A DNA stretch of 64,000 nucleotides from Dipteronia dyeriana (taxonomy: Eukaryota; Streptophyta; Magnoliopsida; Sapindales; Sapindaceae): assembly GCA_032871835.1 (NCBI GenBank), contig CM065296.1, positions 57,306,186 to 57,370,185 of the forward strand, in the 5' to 3' direction. Of this stretch, positions 33,328 to 46,200 are shown one piece after another (the first letter of the stretch is position 1; each line of letters begins with the position of its first letter). The notes under the pieces are model-generated. The model saw only the letters and a list, made by a program, of their open reading frames with translations. It did no database searches and was not told the origin of the DNA. The translations under genes were made by a program, and so were the position numbers.

Positions 33328-36300
33328 ACTTACTTGATTTAACTAAACCAATTTTTGATCTATTGTGTGATGATAAAAAACTTGAAGTCTTTCCAAAAAA
33401 GCTGGGAAATAGTAAAAAAAAAATGCTCGAACCAATACAAAAAAAATTCGAACTAATAGAAAAAAGCTCGAAATCTTTCAAAAAAAGCTCGAAAATAGTA
33501 AAAAAAATAAAAGCTCGAACCAATACAAAAAAAACTCGAACTAATAGAAAAAAGCTGGGACCAATACAAAAAAAACTAGAAATATTTCCAAAAAAACTGG
33601 AAAATAGTCAAAAAAATGAAAACTCGAACCAATACAAAAAAAGCTCTAACTAATAGAAAAAAACTCAGACCTATACAGAAAAAGCTCGAAATCTTTCCAA
33701 AAAAAGCTCGAAAATAGTCAAAAAAATTAAAACTCGAACCAATACAAAAAAAAATCGAAATAATAGAAAAAAGCTAGGACCAATACAAAAAAAGCTCGAA
33801 ATCTTTCCAAAAAAGCTCGGAAACGGTCAAAAAAAATATAAGCTCGAACCAATACAAAAAAAGCTCGAAATAATAGAAAAAAGCTCAGACCAATACAAAA
33901 AAAGCTCAAGATCTTTCCAAAAAAACTCGGAAATAATCAAACATATAAAAACTCGAACCAATACAAAAAAAAGCGCGAACTAATAGAAAAAAGCTCGGAC
34001 CAATACAAAAAAAGCTCGAAATCTTGCCAAAAAAGCTGGAAATTGTCAAAAAAATAAAAGCTCGAACCAATACAAAAAAAACTCGAACAAATAAAAAAAA
34101 GCTCGGACAAATACAAAAAAAGCTCGAAATCTTTCAAAAAAAACTGGAAAATGGTCAAAAAAAAAAAAATCGAAGCAGTACAAAAAAAGCTCGAACTAAT
34201 AGAAAAAAACTCGGACCAATACAAAAAAAGCTCGAAATCTTTCCAAAAAAGCAGGGAAATAGTCAAAAAAATAAAAGCTCGAACCAATACAAAAAAAACT
34301 CGAACTAATAGGAAAAAGCTCGGACTAATACAAAAAAGCTCGAAATCTTTCCAAAAAAGCTAGAAAATATTCAAAAAAATAAAAGCTCGAACCAATACAA
34401 AAAAACTCGAGCTAATAGAAAAAAGCTCAGACGAATACAAAAAAAGCTCGAAATATTTTCAAAAAAGCTGGGAAATAGTTAAAAAAATAAAAGCTCAAAT
34501 CAATACAAAAAAAAACTCGAACTAATAGAAAAAAGCTCGGTCCAATACAAAAAAGTTTGAAATCTTTCCAAAAAAGCTGGGAAATAGTTAAAAAAATAAA
34601 AGCTCAAATCAATACAAAAAAAAACTCGAACTAATAGAAAAAAGCTCGGTCCAATACAAAAAAGTTTGAAATCTTTCCAAAAAAGCTGGAAAATAGTCAA
34701 AAAAATAAAAGCTCGAACCAATACAAAAAAAGCTCGAACTAATATAAAAAAGCTCCGACCAATGGAAAAAAACTGCTCGAAATCTTTCCAACAAAGCTCG
34801 GAAATAGTCAAAAAAATAAAAGCTCGAATCAATACAAAAAAAAACTCGAACTAATAAAAAAAGCTCAGACCAATACAAAAAAAGCTCGAAATCTTTCAAA
34901 AAAAACTCGGAAACAGTCAAAAAAATAAAAACTCGAATTAATACCAAAAAGCTCGAACTAATAGAAAAAAGCTCAAACCAATACAAAAAAAACTCGAAAT
35001 CATTCCAAAAAAGCTAGGAAAAAGTCAAAAAAATAAAAGCTCAAACTAATAGAAAAAAGCTACGATCAATAGAAAAAAAAAACTCGAAATCTTTACTAAA
35101 AAACTTACTCGATTTAACTAAATCAATTTTTGATCTGTTGCGTGATGATAAAAAGCTCGAAATCTTTCCAAAAAAGAAGAGAAATAGTAAAAAAAAAAAA
35201 ATCCTCGAACCAATACAAAAAATGTTCGAACAAATAGAAAAAAACTCGGACCAATAAGAAAAATGCTCGAAATCTTTCAAAAAAAAGCTCGAAAATAGTC
35301 AATAAAATAAAAGCTCGAACAAATACGAAAAAAACTCGAACTAATAGAAAAAAGCTCGGACCAGTACAAAAAAAACTCTAAATCTTTCCAAAAAAACTAG
35401 GAAAAGTAAAAAAAAATAAAAGCTCGAACTAATATAAAAAAAACTAGAACTAATAGAAAAAAGTTCGGACCAATACAAAAAATGCTCGAAATCTTACCAA
35501 AAATGCTCGAAAATAGTCAAAAAAATAAAAGCTCGAACCAATACAAAAAAAGCTCGAACTAATAGAAAAAAGCTCGTACCAATAAAAAAAAAGCTCGAAA
35601 TCTTTTAAAAAAAACTGGGAAATAGTCAAAAAAATAAAAACTCGAACCAATACAAAAAAAGCTCGAAATAATAGAAAAAAGCTCAGACCAATACAAACAA
35701 AACTCAAGATCTTTCCAAAAAAGCTCGGAAATAGTCAAACAAATAAAAGCTCGAACTAATAAAAAAAAATTCGAACCAATAGAAAATAGCTCGGACCAAT
35801 ACAAAAAAAAACACGAAATCTTTTCAAAAAAACTGGGAAATATTCAAAAAAAAAACTCGAACCAATACAAAAAAAAGCTCGAACTAATAGAAAAAAACTC
35901 GGACCAATACAAAAAAAACTCGAACTAATACAAAAAAGCTCGGACCAGTACAAAAAAGCTCTAAATCTTTACAAAAGAACTAGGAAAAGTCAAAAAAATA
36001 AAAGCTCGAACTAATACAAAAAAAACTCGAACTAATAGAAAAAAGCTCAGACCAATACAAAAAAATCTCGAAATCATTCCAAAAAAGCTCGAAATCTTTC
36101 CAAAAAAACTGGGAAATAGTAAAAAAAATAAAAACTCAAACCAATATCAAAAAACTCGAGCTAATAGAAAAAAGCTCGGACCAAAACAAAAAAAGCTCGA
36201 TATCTTTCCAAAAAATCTGGGAAATTGTCAAAAAAATAAAAGCTCAAACCAAAACAAAAAAACTCGAACTAATAGGAAAAAGCTCGGACCAATACAAAAA

Positions 36301-39300
36301 AAGATAGAAATCTTTCCAAAAAAACTGGGAAATAGTCAAAAAAAGAAAACTCGAACCAATACAAAAAAGCTCAAAGCTCGAATTTTTTTTAAAAAAAGCT
36401 GGGAAATAGTCAAAAATATAAAAGCTCGAACCAATACAAAAAAAGCTCGAACTAATAGAAAAAAGCTCCGACCAATAAAAAAAATGCTCGAAATAATTCC
36501 AAAAAAGTTCGGAAATAGTCAAAAACATAAAAGCTCGAATCAATCCAAAAAAAAGCTCGAACTAATAGAAAAAAGCTCGGACCAATACAAAAAAAGCTAG
36601 AAATCTTTCCAAAAAAGCTCGGAAACAGTCAAAAAAATAAAGACTCGAACCAATAAAAAAAACCTCGAACTAACAGAAAAAAGCTCGGACCAACACAAAA
36701 AAAGCTCGAAATCTTTTCAAAAAAGCTGGAAAATAGTCAAAAAAATAAAAGCTCGAACCAATACAAAAAAACGTCGAACCAATAGAAAAAAGCTCCGACA
36801 AATAGAAAAAAAAAAGCTCGAAATCTTTACTAAAAAACTTACTCGATTTAACTAAATCAATTTTTGATCTGTTGCGTGATGATAAAAAGCTCGAAATCTT
36901 TCCAAAAAAGAAGAGAAATAGTAAAAAAAAAAAAAATCCTCGAACCAATACAAAAAATGTTCGAACAAATAGAAAAAAGCTCGGACCAATAAGAAAAATG
37001 CTCGAAATCTTTCAAAAAAAGCTCGAAAATAGTCAATAAAATAAAAGCTCGGACCAGTACAAAAAAAGCTCTAAATCTTTCCAAAAAAACTAGGAAAAGT
37101 AAAAAAAAATTAAAGCTCGAACTAATACAAAAAAAAACTAGAAATAATAGAAATAAGTTCGGACCAATACAAAAAATGCTCGAAATCTTACCAAAAATGC
37201 TCGAAAATAGTCAAAAAAATAAAAGCTCGAACCAATACAAAAAAAGCTCGAACTAATAGAAAAAAGCTCGTACCAATACAAAAAAAGCTCGAAATCTTTT
37301 AAAAAAAACTGGGAAATAGTCAAAAAAATAAAAACTCGAACCAATACAAAAAAAGCTCGAAATAATAGAAAAAAGCTCAGACCAATACAAACAAAACTCA
37401 AGATCTTTCCAAAAAAGCTCGGAAATAGTCAAACAAATAAAAGCTCGAACTAATAAAAAAAAACTCGAACCAATAGAAAAAAGCTCGGACCAATACAAAA
37501 AAAAAACACGAAATCTTTTCAAAAAAACTCGAAATATTCAAAAAAAAAAACTCGAACCAATACAAAAAAAGCTCGAACTAATAGAAAAAAACTCGGACCA
37601 ATACAAAAAAAACTCGAACTAATACAAAAAAGCTCGGACCAGTACAAAAAAGCTCTAAATCTTTACAAAAGAACTAGGAAAAGTCAAAAAAATAAAAGCT
37701 CGAACTAATACAAAAAAAACTCGAACTAATAGAAAAAAGCTCAGACCAATACAAAAAAATCTCGAAATCATTCCAAAAAAACTGGGAAATAGTAAAAAAA
37801 ATAAAAACTCAAACCAATATCAAAAAACTCGAGCTAATAGAAAAAAGCTCGGACCAAAACAAAAAAAGCTCGATATCTTTTCAAAAAATCTGGGAAATTG
37901 TCAAAAAAATAAAAGCTCAAACCAAAACAAAAAAACTCGAACTAATAGGAAAAAGCTCGGACCAATACAAAAAAAGATAGAAATCTTTCCAAAAAAACTG
38001 GGAAATAGTCAAAAAAAGAAAACTCGAACCAATACAAAAAAGCTCAAAGCTCGAATTTTTTTTAAAAAAAGCTGGGAAATAGTCAAAAATATAAAAGCTC
38101 GAACCAATACAAAAAAAGCTCGAACTAATAGAAAAAAGCTCCGACCAATAAAAAAAATGCTCGAAATAATTCCACAAAAGCTCGGAAATAGTCAAAAACA
38201 TAAAAGCTCGAATCAATCCAAAAAAAAGGTCGAACTAATAGAAAAAAGCTCGGACCAATACAAAAAAAGCTAGAAATCTTTCCAAAAAAGCTCGGAAACA
38301 GTCAAAAAAATAAAGACTCGAACCAATAAAAAAAAGCTCGAACTAATAGAAAAAAGCTCGGACCAACACAAAAAAAGCTCGAAATCTTTTCAAAAAAGCT
38401 GGAAAATAGTCAAAAAAATAAAAGCTCGAAACAATACAAAAAAACGTCGAACCAATAGAAAAAAAAAACTCGAAATCTTTACTAAAAAACTTACTCGATT
38501 TAACTAAATCAATTTTTGATCTGTTGCGTGATGATAAAAAGCTCGAAATCTTTCCAAAAAAGAAGAGAAATAGTAAAAAAAAAAAAAAATCCTCGAACCA
38601 ATACAAAAATTGTTCGAACAAATAGAAAAAAACTCGGACCAATAAGAAAAATGCTCGAAATCTTTCAAAAAAAGCTCGAAAATAGTCAATATAATAAAAG
38701 CTCGAACCAATACGAAAAAAACTCGAACTAATAGAAAAAAACTCGGACCAATATAAAAAAAGCTCAAAATCTTTCCAAAATAACTCGAAAATATTCAAAA
38801 AAATAAAAACTCGAACCAATACAAAAAAAACTCGAGCTAATAGAAAAAAGCTCAGACGAATAAAAAAAAAGCTCGAAATCTTTTCAAAAAAACTGGGAAA
38901 TAGTCAAAAAAATAAAAACTCGAACCAATTAGAAAAAAGCTGGGACCAATACAAAAAAAACTCGAAATCTTTTCAAAAAAGCTGGGAAATAGTCAAAAAA
39001 ATAAAAGCTCGAACCAATACAAAAAAAACTCGAACTAATAGAAAAAAGCTCGGACCAATACAAAAAAAGCTCGAAATCTTTCCAAAAAAACTGGGAAATA
39101 GTAAAAAAAAAAAAAACTCGAACCAATACAAAAAAGCTCGAAGTAACAGAAAAAAGCTCGGACCAATAAAAAAAAACTCGAAATCTTTCAAAAAAATCTG
39201 GGAAATAGTGAAAAAAATGAAAGATCGAACCAATACAAAAAAAAACTCAAACTAATAGAAAAAAGTTCGGACCAATACAAAAAAACTCGAACAAATAGAA

Positions 39301-40000
39301 AAGCTCGAAATCTTTCCAAAAAAGCTCGGAAAAAGTCAAAAAAATGAAAGATCAAACAAATACAAAAAAAGCTCGAACAAACGGAAAAAAAACTCTGACC
39401 AGTACAAAAAAACCTCGAAATATTTCCAAAAAAGCTCAGAAATAGTCAAAAAAATAAAAGCTCGAACCAATAGAAAAAAACTGGGACCAATACAAAAAAA
39501 GCTCAAAATCTATCCAAAAAACCTCTGAAATAGTCAAAAAAATAGAAGCTCGAACGAATTCAAAAAAACTCGAACCAATAGTAAAAAGCTCGGACCAATA
39601 CAAAAAAAGCTCGAAATCTTTCAAAAAAAGCTCGAAAATAGTCAAAAAAATAAAAGCTCGAACCAATACAAAAAGAGATCGAAATAATAGAAAAAATCTC
39701 GGACCAATACAAAAAAAACTCGAATCTTTCCAAAAATGCTCTGAAAAAGTCAAAAAAATAAAAGCTCGAATCAAAAAAAAAAACTAATAGATAAAAGCTC
39801 GAACCAATACAAAAAAATCTCGAACTAATAGAAAAAAGTTCAGACCAATACAAAAAAATCTCGAAATCTTTTTAAAAAAAACTAGGAAATAGTAAAAAAA
39901 AAATCTCGAACTAAAAGAAAAAAGCTCGGACCAATACAAAAAAAACTCGAAATCTTTCCAAAAAAGCAAGAAAATAGTCAAAAAAATAAAAGCTTGAACT
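33328..40000. repeat. Higher-order repeat of about 1.7 kb in the array
   Basis: The landmark ACTTACTCGATTTAACTA followed by CTGTTGCGTGATGAT recurs at 33328, 35103, 36837 and 38489 (spacing 1775, 1734 and 1652). The DNA between 35103 and 38489 is nearly identical between periods, down to odd features such as TCGAATTTTTTTT at about 36378 and 38051. Differences are mostly gain or loss of single submonomers. Confidence 0.85.
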
Positions 40001-40999
40001 AATAAAAAAAAACTCGGAAATAGTAAAAAAATAAAAGCTCGAACCAATACAAAAAAAAGCTCGAACTAATAGAAAAAAACTCGAACTAATAGAAAAAAGC
40101 TCGGACCAATACAAAAACAGCTCAAAATCTTTCCAAAAAAGCTAGGAAATAGTCAAAAAAATAAAAGATCGAACATACAAAAAAAGCTCGAACTAGAAGA
40201 AAAAAGCTCGGACTAATAAAAAAAATTTCGAAATATTTTTAAAAAGCTCGGAAATAGTCAAAAAATTAAATGCTCGAACCAATACAAAAAAAACTCGAAC
40301 TTATACAAAAGAGCTCGGACCAATACAAAAAAAAACTCGAACCAAAAGAAAAAAGCTCAGACCAATACAAAAAAAGCTCGAACTAATAGAAAAAAGCTCT
40401 GACCAATTCAAAAAAAAAAACTCGAAATGAATAGAAAAAAGCTCTGACAAATACAAAAAAAGCTCGAAATCTTTCCAAGAAATCTCATAAATAGTCAAAA
40501 AAATAAAAACTCGAACCAATACAGAAAAAGCTCGAACTAATAGAAAAAAGCTCGGACCAATACAAAAAAATCTCGAAAAATTCTAAAAAAGCTAGAAAAT
40601 AGTTTTAAAAACAATATAACAAATACAAAAAAAGCTCAAACTAATAGAAAAAAGCTCTGACCAATACAAAAAAACTCGAACTAATAGAAAAAAACTCTGA
40701 CCAATACAAAAAAAGCTTGAAATGAATAGAAAAAAGTTCTGACCAATACAAAAAAAGCTTGAAAATAGTCAAAAAAATAAAAACTCAAACCAATACAAAA
40801 AAAGCTCAAACTTATAGAAAATACTCGGATCAATACAAAAAAAACTTGAACTAATAGAAAAAAGCTCGGACCAATACAAAAAAATCTCGAAATATTCTAA
40901 AAAACCAAGAAAATAGTCAAAAAAAAAAATCAAACCATACAAAAAAATCTTGAACTAATAGAAAAACGCTTGGACCAATACAAAAAAAGTTAGAACCAA

Positions 41000-43900
41000 T
41001 AGAAAAATTCTCGTACCAATACAAAAAAAGCTCGAACAAATAAAAAAAAGCTTGGACCAATACAAAAAAAGTTAAAAATCTTTCTAAAAAAGCTCGAAAA
41101 TAGTACAAAAAATAAAAGCTTGAACTAATACAAAAAAAACTCGAACTGATTGAAAAAAGCTCGAACCATTACAAAAAAAACTCGAACTAATAGAAAAATA
41201 ATGGGACCAATACAAAAAAAACTCGAACTGATGGAAATACAAAAAAAGATCGAACTAATAGAAAAAAACTCGAACCAATACAAAAAAAGCTCGGAAATAG
41301 TCAAAAAAATAAAGCTTGAACCAACACAAAAAAAACACGAACTAATAGAAAAAAGTTCGAACCAATGCAAAAAAGCTCGAACAAATAGAAAAATGCTTGG
41401 ACTAATACAAAAAAATCTCGAACTGATAGAAAAAAGCTCGGACCAATACAAAAAAATCTCGAAATATTCTAAAAAAGCAAGAAAATAGTCACACAAAAAA
41501 AACAAACCAATACAAACAAATCTTGAACTAATAGAAAGACGCTCGGACCAATACAAAAAAAGTTAGAACCAATAGAAAAATTCTCGTACCAATACAAAAA
41601 AAGCTCGAACAAATAAAAAAATGCTCGGACCAACACAAAAAAAGTTCGAAATCTTTCTAAAAAAGCTCGAAAATAGTCTAAAAAATAAAAGATCGAACCA
41701 ATACAAAAAAGCTCGAACTGATAGAAAAAAACTCAAATCAATACAAAAAAAACTCGAACTAAAAGAAAAATAATGGGACCAATACAAAAAAAACTCGAAC
41801 TGATAGAAATACAAAAAAAGCTTGAACTAATAGAAAAATACTCGGACCAATACAAAAAAAACTCGAAATCTTTCCAAAAAAGCTCGGAAATAGTCAAAAA
41901 AATAAAGCTTGAACCAACACAAAAAAAGCACGAACTAATAGAAAAAAGTTCGAACCAAAGCAAAAAAGCTCGAACAAATAGAAAAATGCTTGGACCAATA
42001 CAAAAAAAACTCGAAATCTTTCCAAAAAAGCTGGAAAATAGTTAAAAAAATAAAAGCTCGAACCAATACAAAAAAAGCTCGAACTGATAGAAAAAAGCTC
42101 GGATCAATACAAAAAAATCTCGAAATATTCTAAAAAAGCAAGAAAATAGTAAAAAAAAAAACAAACCAATACAAACAAATGTTGAACTAATAGAAATACG
42201 CTCGGACCAATACAAAAAAAGTTAGAACCAATAGAAAAATTCTCGTACCAATACAAAAAAAGCTCGAACAAATAAAAAAATGCTCGGACCAACACAAAAA
42301 AAGTTCGAAATCTTTCTAAAAAAGCTCGAAAATAGTCCAAAAAATAAAAGATCGAACCAATACAAAAAAGCTCGAACTGATAGAAAAAAGCTCGAATCAA
42401 TACAATAAAAAACTCGAACTAAAAGAAAAATAATGGGACCAATACAAAAAAAACTTGAACTGATAGAAATACAAAAAAAGCTTGAACTAATAGAAAAAAA
42501 CTTGGACCAATACAAAAAAAAGTCGAAATCTTTCCAAAAAAGCTCGGAAATAGTCAAAAAAATAAAGCTTGAACCAACACAAAAAAAGCACGAACTAATA
42601 GAAAAAAGTTCGAACCAATGCAAAAAAGCTCGAACAAATAGAAAAATGCTTGGACCAATACAAAAAAAGCTCGAAATCTTTCCAAAAAAGCTGGGAAATA
42701 GTTAAAAAAATAAAAACTCGAACCAATACAAAAAAAGCTCGAACTGATAGAAAAAAGATCGGACCAATACAAAAAAATCTCGAAATATTCTAAAAAAGCA
42801 AGAAAATAGTCAAAAAAAAATCAAACCAATACAAACAAATCTTGAACTAATAGAAAGACGCTCGGACCAATACAAAAAAAGTTAGAACAAATAGAAAAAT
42901 TCTCGTACCAATACAAAAAAAGCTCGAACAAATAAAAAAATGCTCGGACCAACACAAAAAAAGTTTGAAATCTTTCTAAAAAAGCTCGAAAATAGTCCAA
43001 AAAATAAAAGATCGAACCAATACAAAAAAGCTCGAACTGATAGAAAAAAGCTCGAATCAATACAAAAAAAAACTCGAACTAAAAGAAAAATAATGGGACC
43101 AATACAAAAAAAACTCGAACTGATAGAAATACAAAAAAAGCTCGAACTAATAGAAAAAAACTCGGACCAATACAAAAAAAGCTAGAAATCTTTCCAAAAA
43201 AACTCGGAAATAGTCAAAAAAATAAAGTTCAAACCAACACAAAAAAAGCACGAACTAATAGAAAAAAGTTCGAACTAATGCAAAAAGAGCTCGAACAAAT
43301 AGAAAAAAGCTTGGACCAATACAAAAAAAGCTCGAAATCTTTCTAAAAAAGCTCAGAAATAGTTAAAAAAATAAAAGCTAGAACAATTACAAAAAAAGCT
43401 CGAACTGATAGAAAAAAAGTCGAACCAGTACAAAAAAAACTCGAACTAATAGAAAAAATCTCGGACCAATACAAAAATAGCTCGAAATCTTTCCAAAAAA
43501 GCTAGAAAATAGTAAAAAAAAATAAAAGCTCGAACTAATACAAAAAAAACTCGAACTAATAGAAAAAAGCTCGGACCAATACAAAAACAGCTCGAAATCT
43601 TTCCAAAAAAGCTGGGAAATAGTCAAAAAAAATAAAAACTCAAACCAATACATAAAAACTCAAACTAATAGAAAAAGCTCGGACCAATACAAAAAAAGCT
43701 TGAACTAATAGAAAAAAGCTCGGACCAATACAATAAAAGCTCGAAATCTTTCCGAAAAAGCTCGGAAATAGTCAAAAAAATAAAAGCTCGAACCAATACA
43801 GAAAAAGCTCGAACTAATAGAAAAAAGCTCGGACCAATACAAAAAAATCTCGAAATATTCTAAAAAAGCAAGAAAATAGTTAAAAAAAAATCGAACCAAT

Positions 43901-46200
43901 ACAAAAAAAACTCGAACAAATAGAAAAAAACTCGGACCAATACAAGCTCGAAATCTTTCCAAAAAAGTTGGGAAATAGTCAAAAAAATAAAAGCTCGAAC
44001 CAATACAAAAAAACTCAAACTAATAGAAAAAAACTCGGACCAAAAAAAAAAAACTTGAACTAATAGAAAAAAGCTCGGACAAATAAAATAAAAGTTCGAA
44101 ATCTTTCCAAAAAAGCTCGGAAATATTCAAAAAAATAAAAGCTCAAACCAATACAGAAAAAGCTCGAACTAATAGAAAAAAACTCGGACCAATACAAAAA
44201 AATCTCGAAATATTCTAAAAAAGGAAGAAAATAGTTTTAAAAAAAATCGAACCAATACAAAAAAAGCTCGAAGTAATAGATAAATGTCTGACCATTACAA
44301 AAAATGCTCGAAAATAGTCAAAAAAATAAAAGCTCGAACCAATACAAAAAAAGCTCGAACTGATAGAAAAAAAGTCGAACCAATACAAAAAAAGCTCGAA
44401 CTAATAGAAAAAAGACTCGAACCAATACAAAAAAAGCTCGATCTAATAGAAAAAACCTCGGATCAATACAAAAACAGCTCGAAATATTTCCAAAAAAGCT
44501 GGGAAATAGTCAAAAAAATAAAAGCTCGAACTAATACAAAAAAAACTCGAACTAATACAAAAAAGCTCGGACCAATACAAAAGCAGCTCGAAATCATTCC
44601 AAAAAAGCTGGGAAATAGTCAAAAAAATAAAAACTCAAACCAATACACAAAAAATCAAACTAATAGAAAAAGCTCGGACCAATACAAAAAAAGCTTGAAC
44701 GAATAGAAAAAAGCTCGGACCAATACAATAAAAGCTCGAAAATAGTCAAAAAAATAAAACTCGGACCAATACAAAAAAAGCTCGAAATCTTTCCAAAAAA
44801 GCTCGGAAATAGTCAAAAAAATAAAACTCGAACCAACACAAAAAAAGCACGAACTAATAGAAAAAATTTCGAACCAATGCAAAAAGAGCTCGAACAAATA
44901 GAAAAAAGCTTAGACCAATACAAAAAAAGCTCAAACTAATAGAAACAAGCTCGGACCAATACAAAAAAAACTTGAACTAATAGAAAAAAAGCTCGGAGCA
45001 ATACAATAAAATCTCGAAATCTTTCCAAAAAAGCTCGTAAATAGTCAAAAAAATAAAAGCTCGAACTAATAGAAAAAATCTCGAACTATTAAAAAAAAGC
45101 TCGAAATCTTTCCAAAAATGCTGGGAAATAGTCAAAAAAATAAAAACTCAAACCAATACAAAAAAAAACTCAAACTAATAGAAAAAACTCGGATCAATAC
45201 AAAAAAAACTTGAACTAATAGAAAAAAGCTCGGACCAATACAAAAAAATCTCGAAATATTCTTAAAAAGCAAGAAAATAGTCAAAAAAAAAATCAAACCA
45301 ATACAAAAAAATCTTGAACTAATAGAAAAACGCTTGGACCAATACAAAAAAAGTTAGGACCAATAGAAAAATTCTCGTACTAATACAAAAAAAACTCAAA
45401 CAAATAAAAAAAAGCTTGGACCAATACAAAAAAAGTTGGAAATCTTTCTAAAAAAGCTCGAAAATAGTAAAAAAAATAAAAGCTCGAACTGATACAAAAA
45501 AAACTCGAACGGATAGAAAAAATCTCGAACCATTATATAAAAAACTCGAACTAAAAGAAAAATAATGGGACCAATACAAAAAAAACTCGAACTGATGGAA
45601 ATACAAAAAAAGATCGAACTAATAGAAAAAAACTCGGACCAATACAAAAAAAGATAGGAAATAGTCAAAAAAATAAAGCTTGAACCAATACAAAAAAAGT
45701 ACAAACTAATAGAAAAAAGTTCGAACCAATGCAAAAAAGCTCGAACAAATAGAAAAATACTTGGACCAATACAAAAAAAGCTCGAACCGATAGAAAAAAG
45801 CTCGGACCAATACAAAAAAATCTCGAAATATTCTAAAAAAGCAAGAAAATAGTCAAAAAAAAAACAAACCAATACAAACAAATCTTGACTAATAGAAAGA
45901 CGCTCGGACCAATACAAAAAAAGTTAGAACCAATAGAAAAATTCTCGTACTAATACAAAAAAAACTCGAACAAATAAAAAAATGCTTGGACCAACACAAA
46001 AAAGTTCGAAATCTTTCTAAAAAAGCTCGAAAATAGTCCAAAAAATAAAAGATCGAACCAATACAAAAAAGCTCGAACTGATAGAAAAAAGCTCGAATCA
46101 ATACAAAAAAAAGCTCGAACTAAAAGAAAACTAATGGGACCATTACCAAAAAAACTCTAACTGATAGAAATACAAAAAAAGCTTGAACTAATAAAAAAAA
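41000..46200. repeat. Higher-order repeats of about 660 and 570 bases in the array
   Basis: The landmark TAATGGGACCA recurs at 41199, 41771, 42431, 43091, 45563 and 46132. The spacings are 572, 660, 660, 2472 and 569. A second landmark, AAATTCTCGTACCAATAC or its close variant, keeps the same phase. The right half of the array thus has a different period from the left half. Confidence 0.85.
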
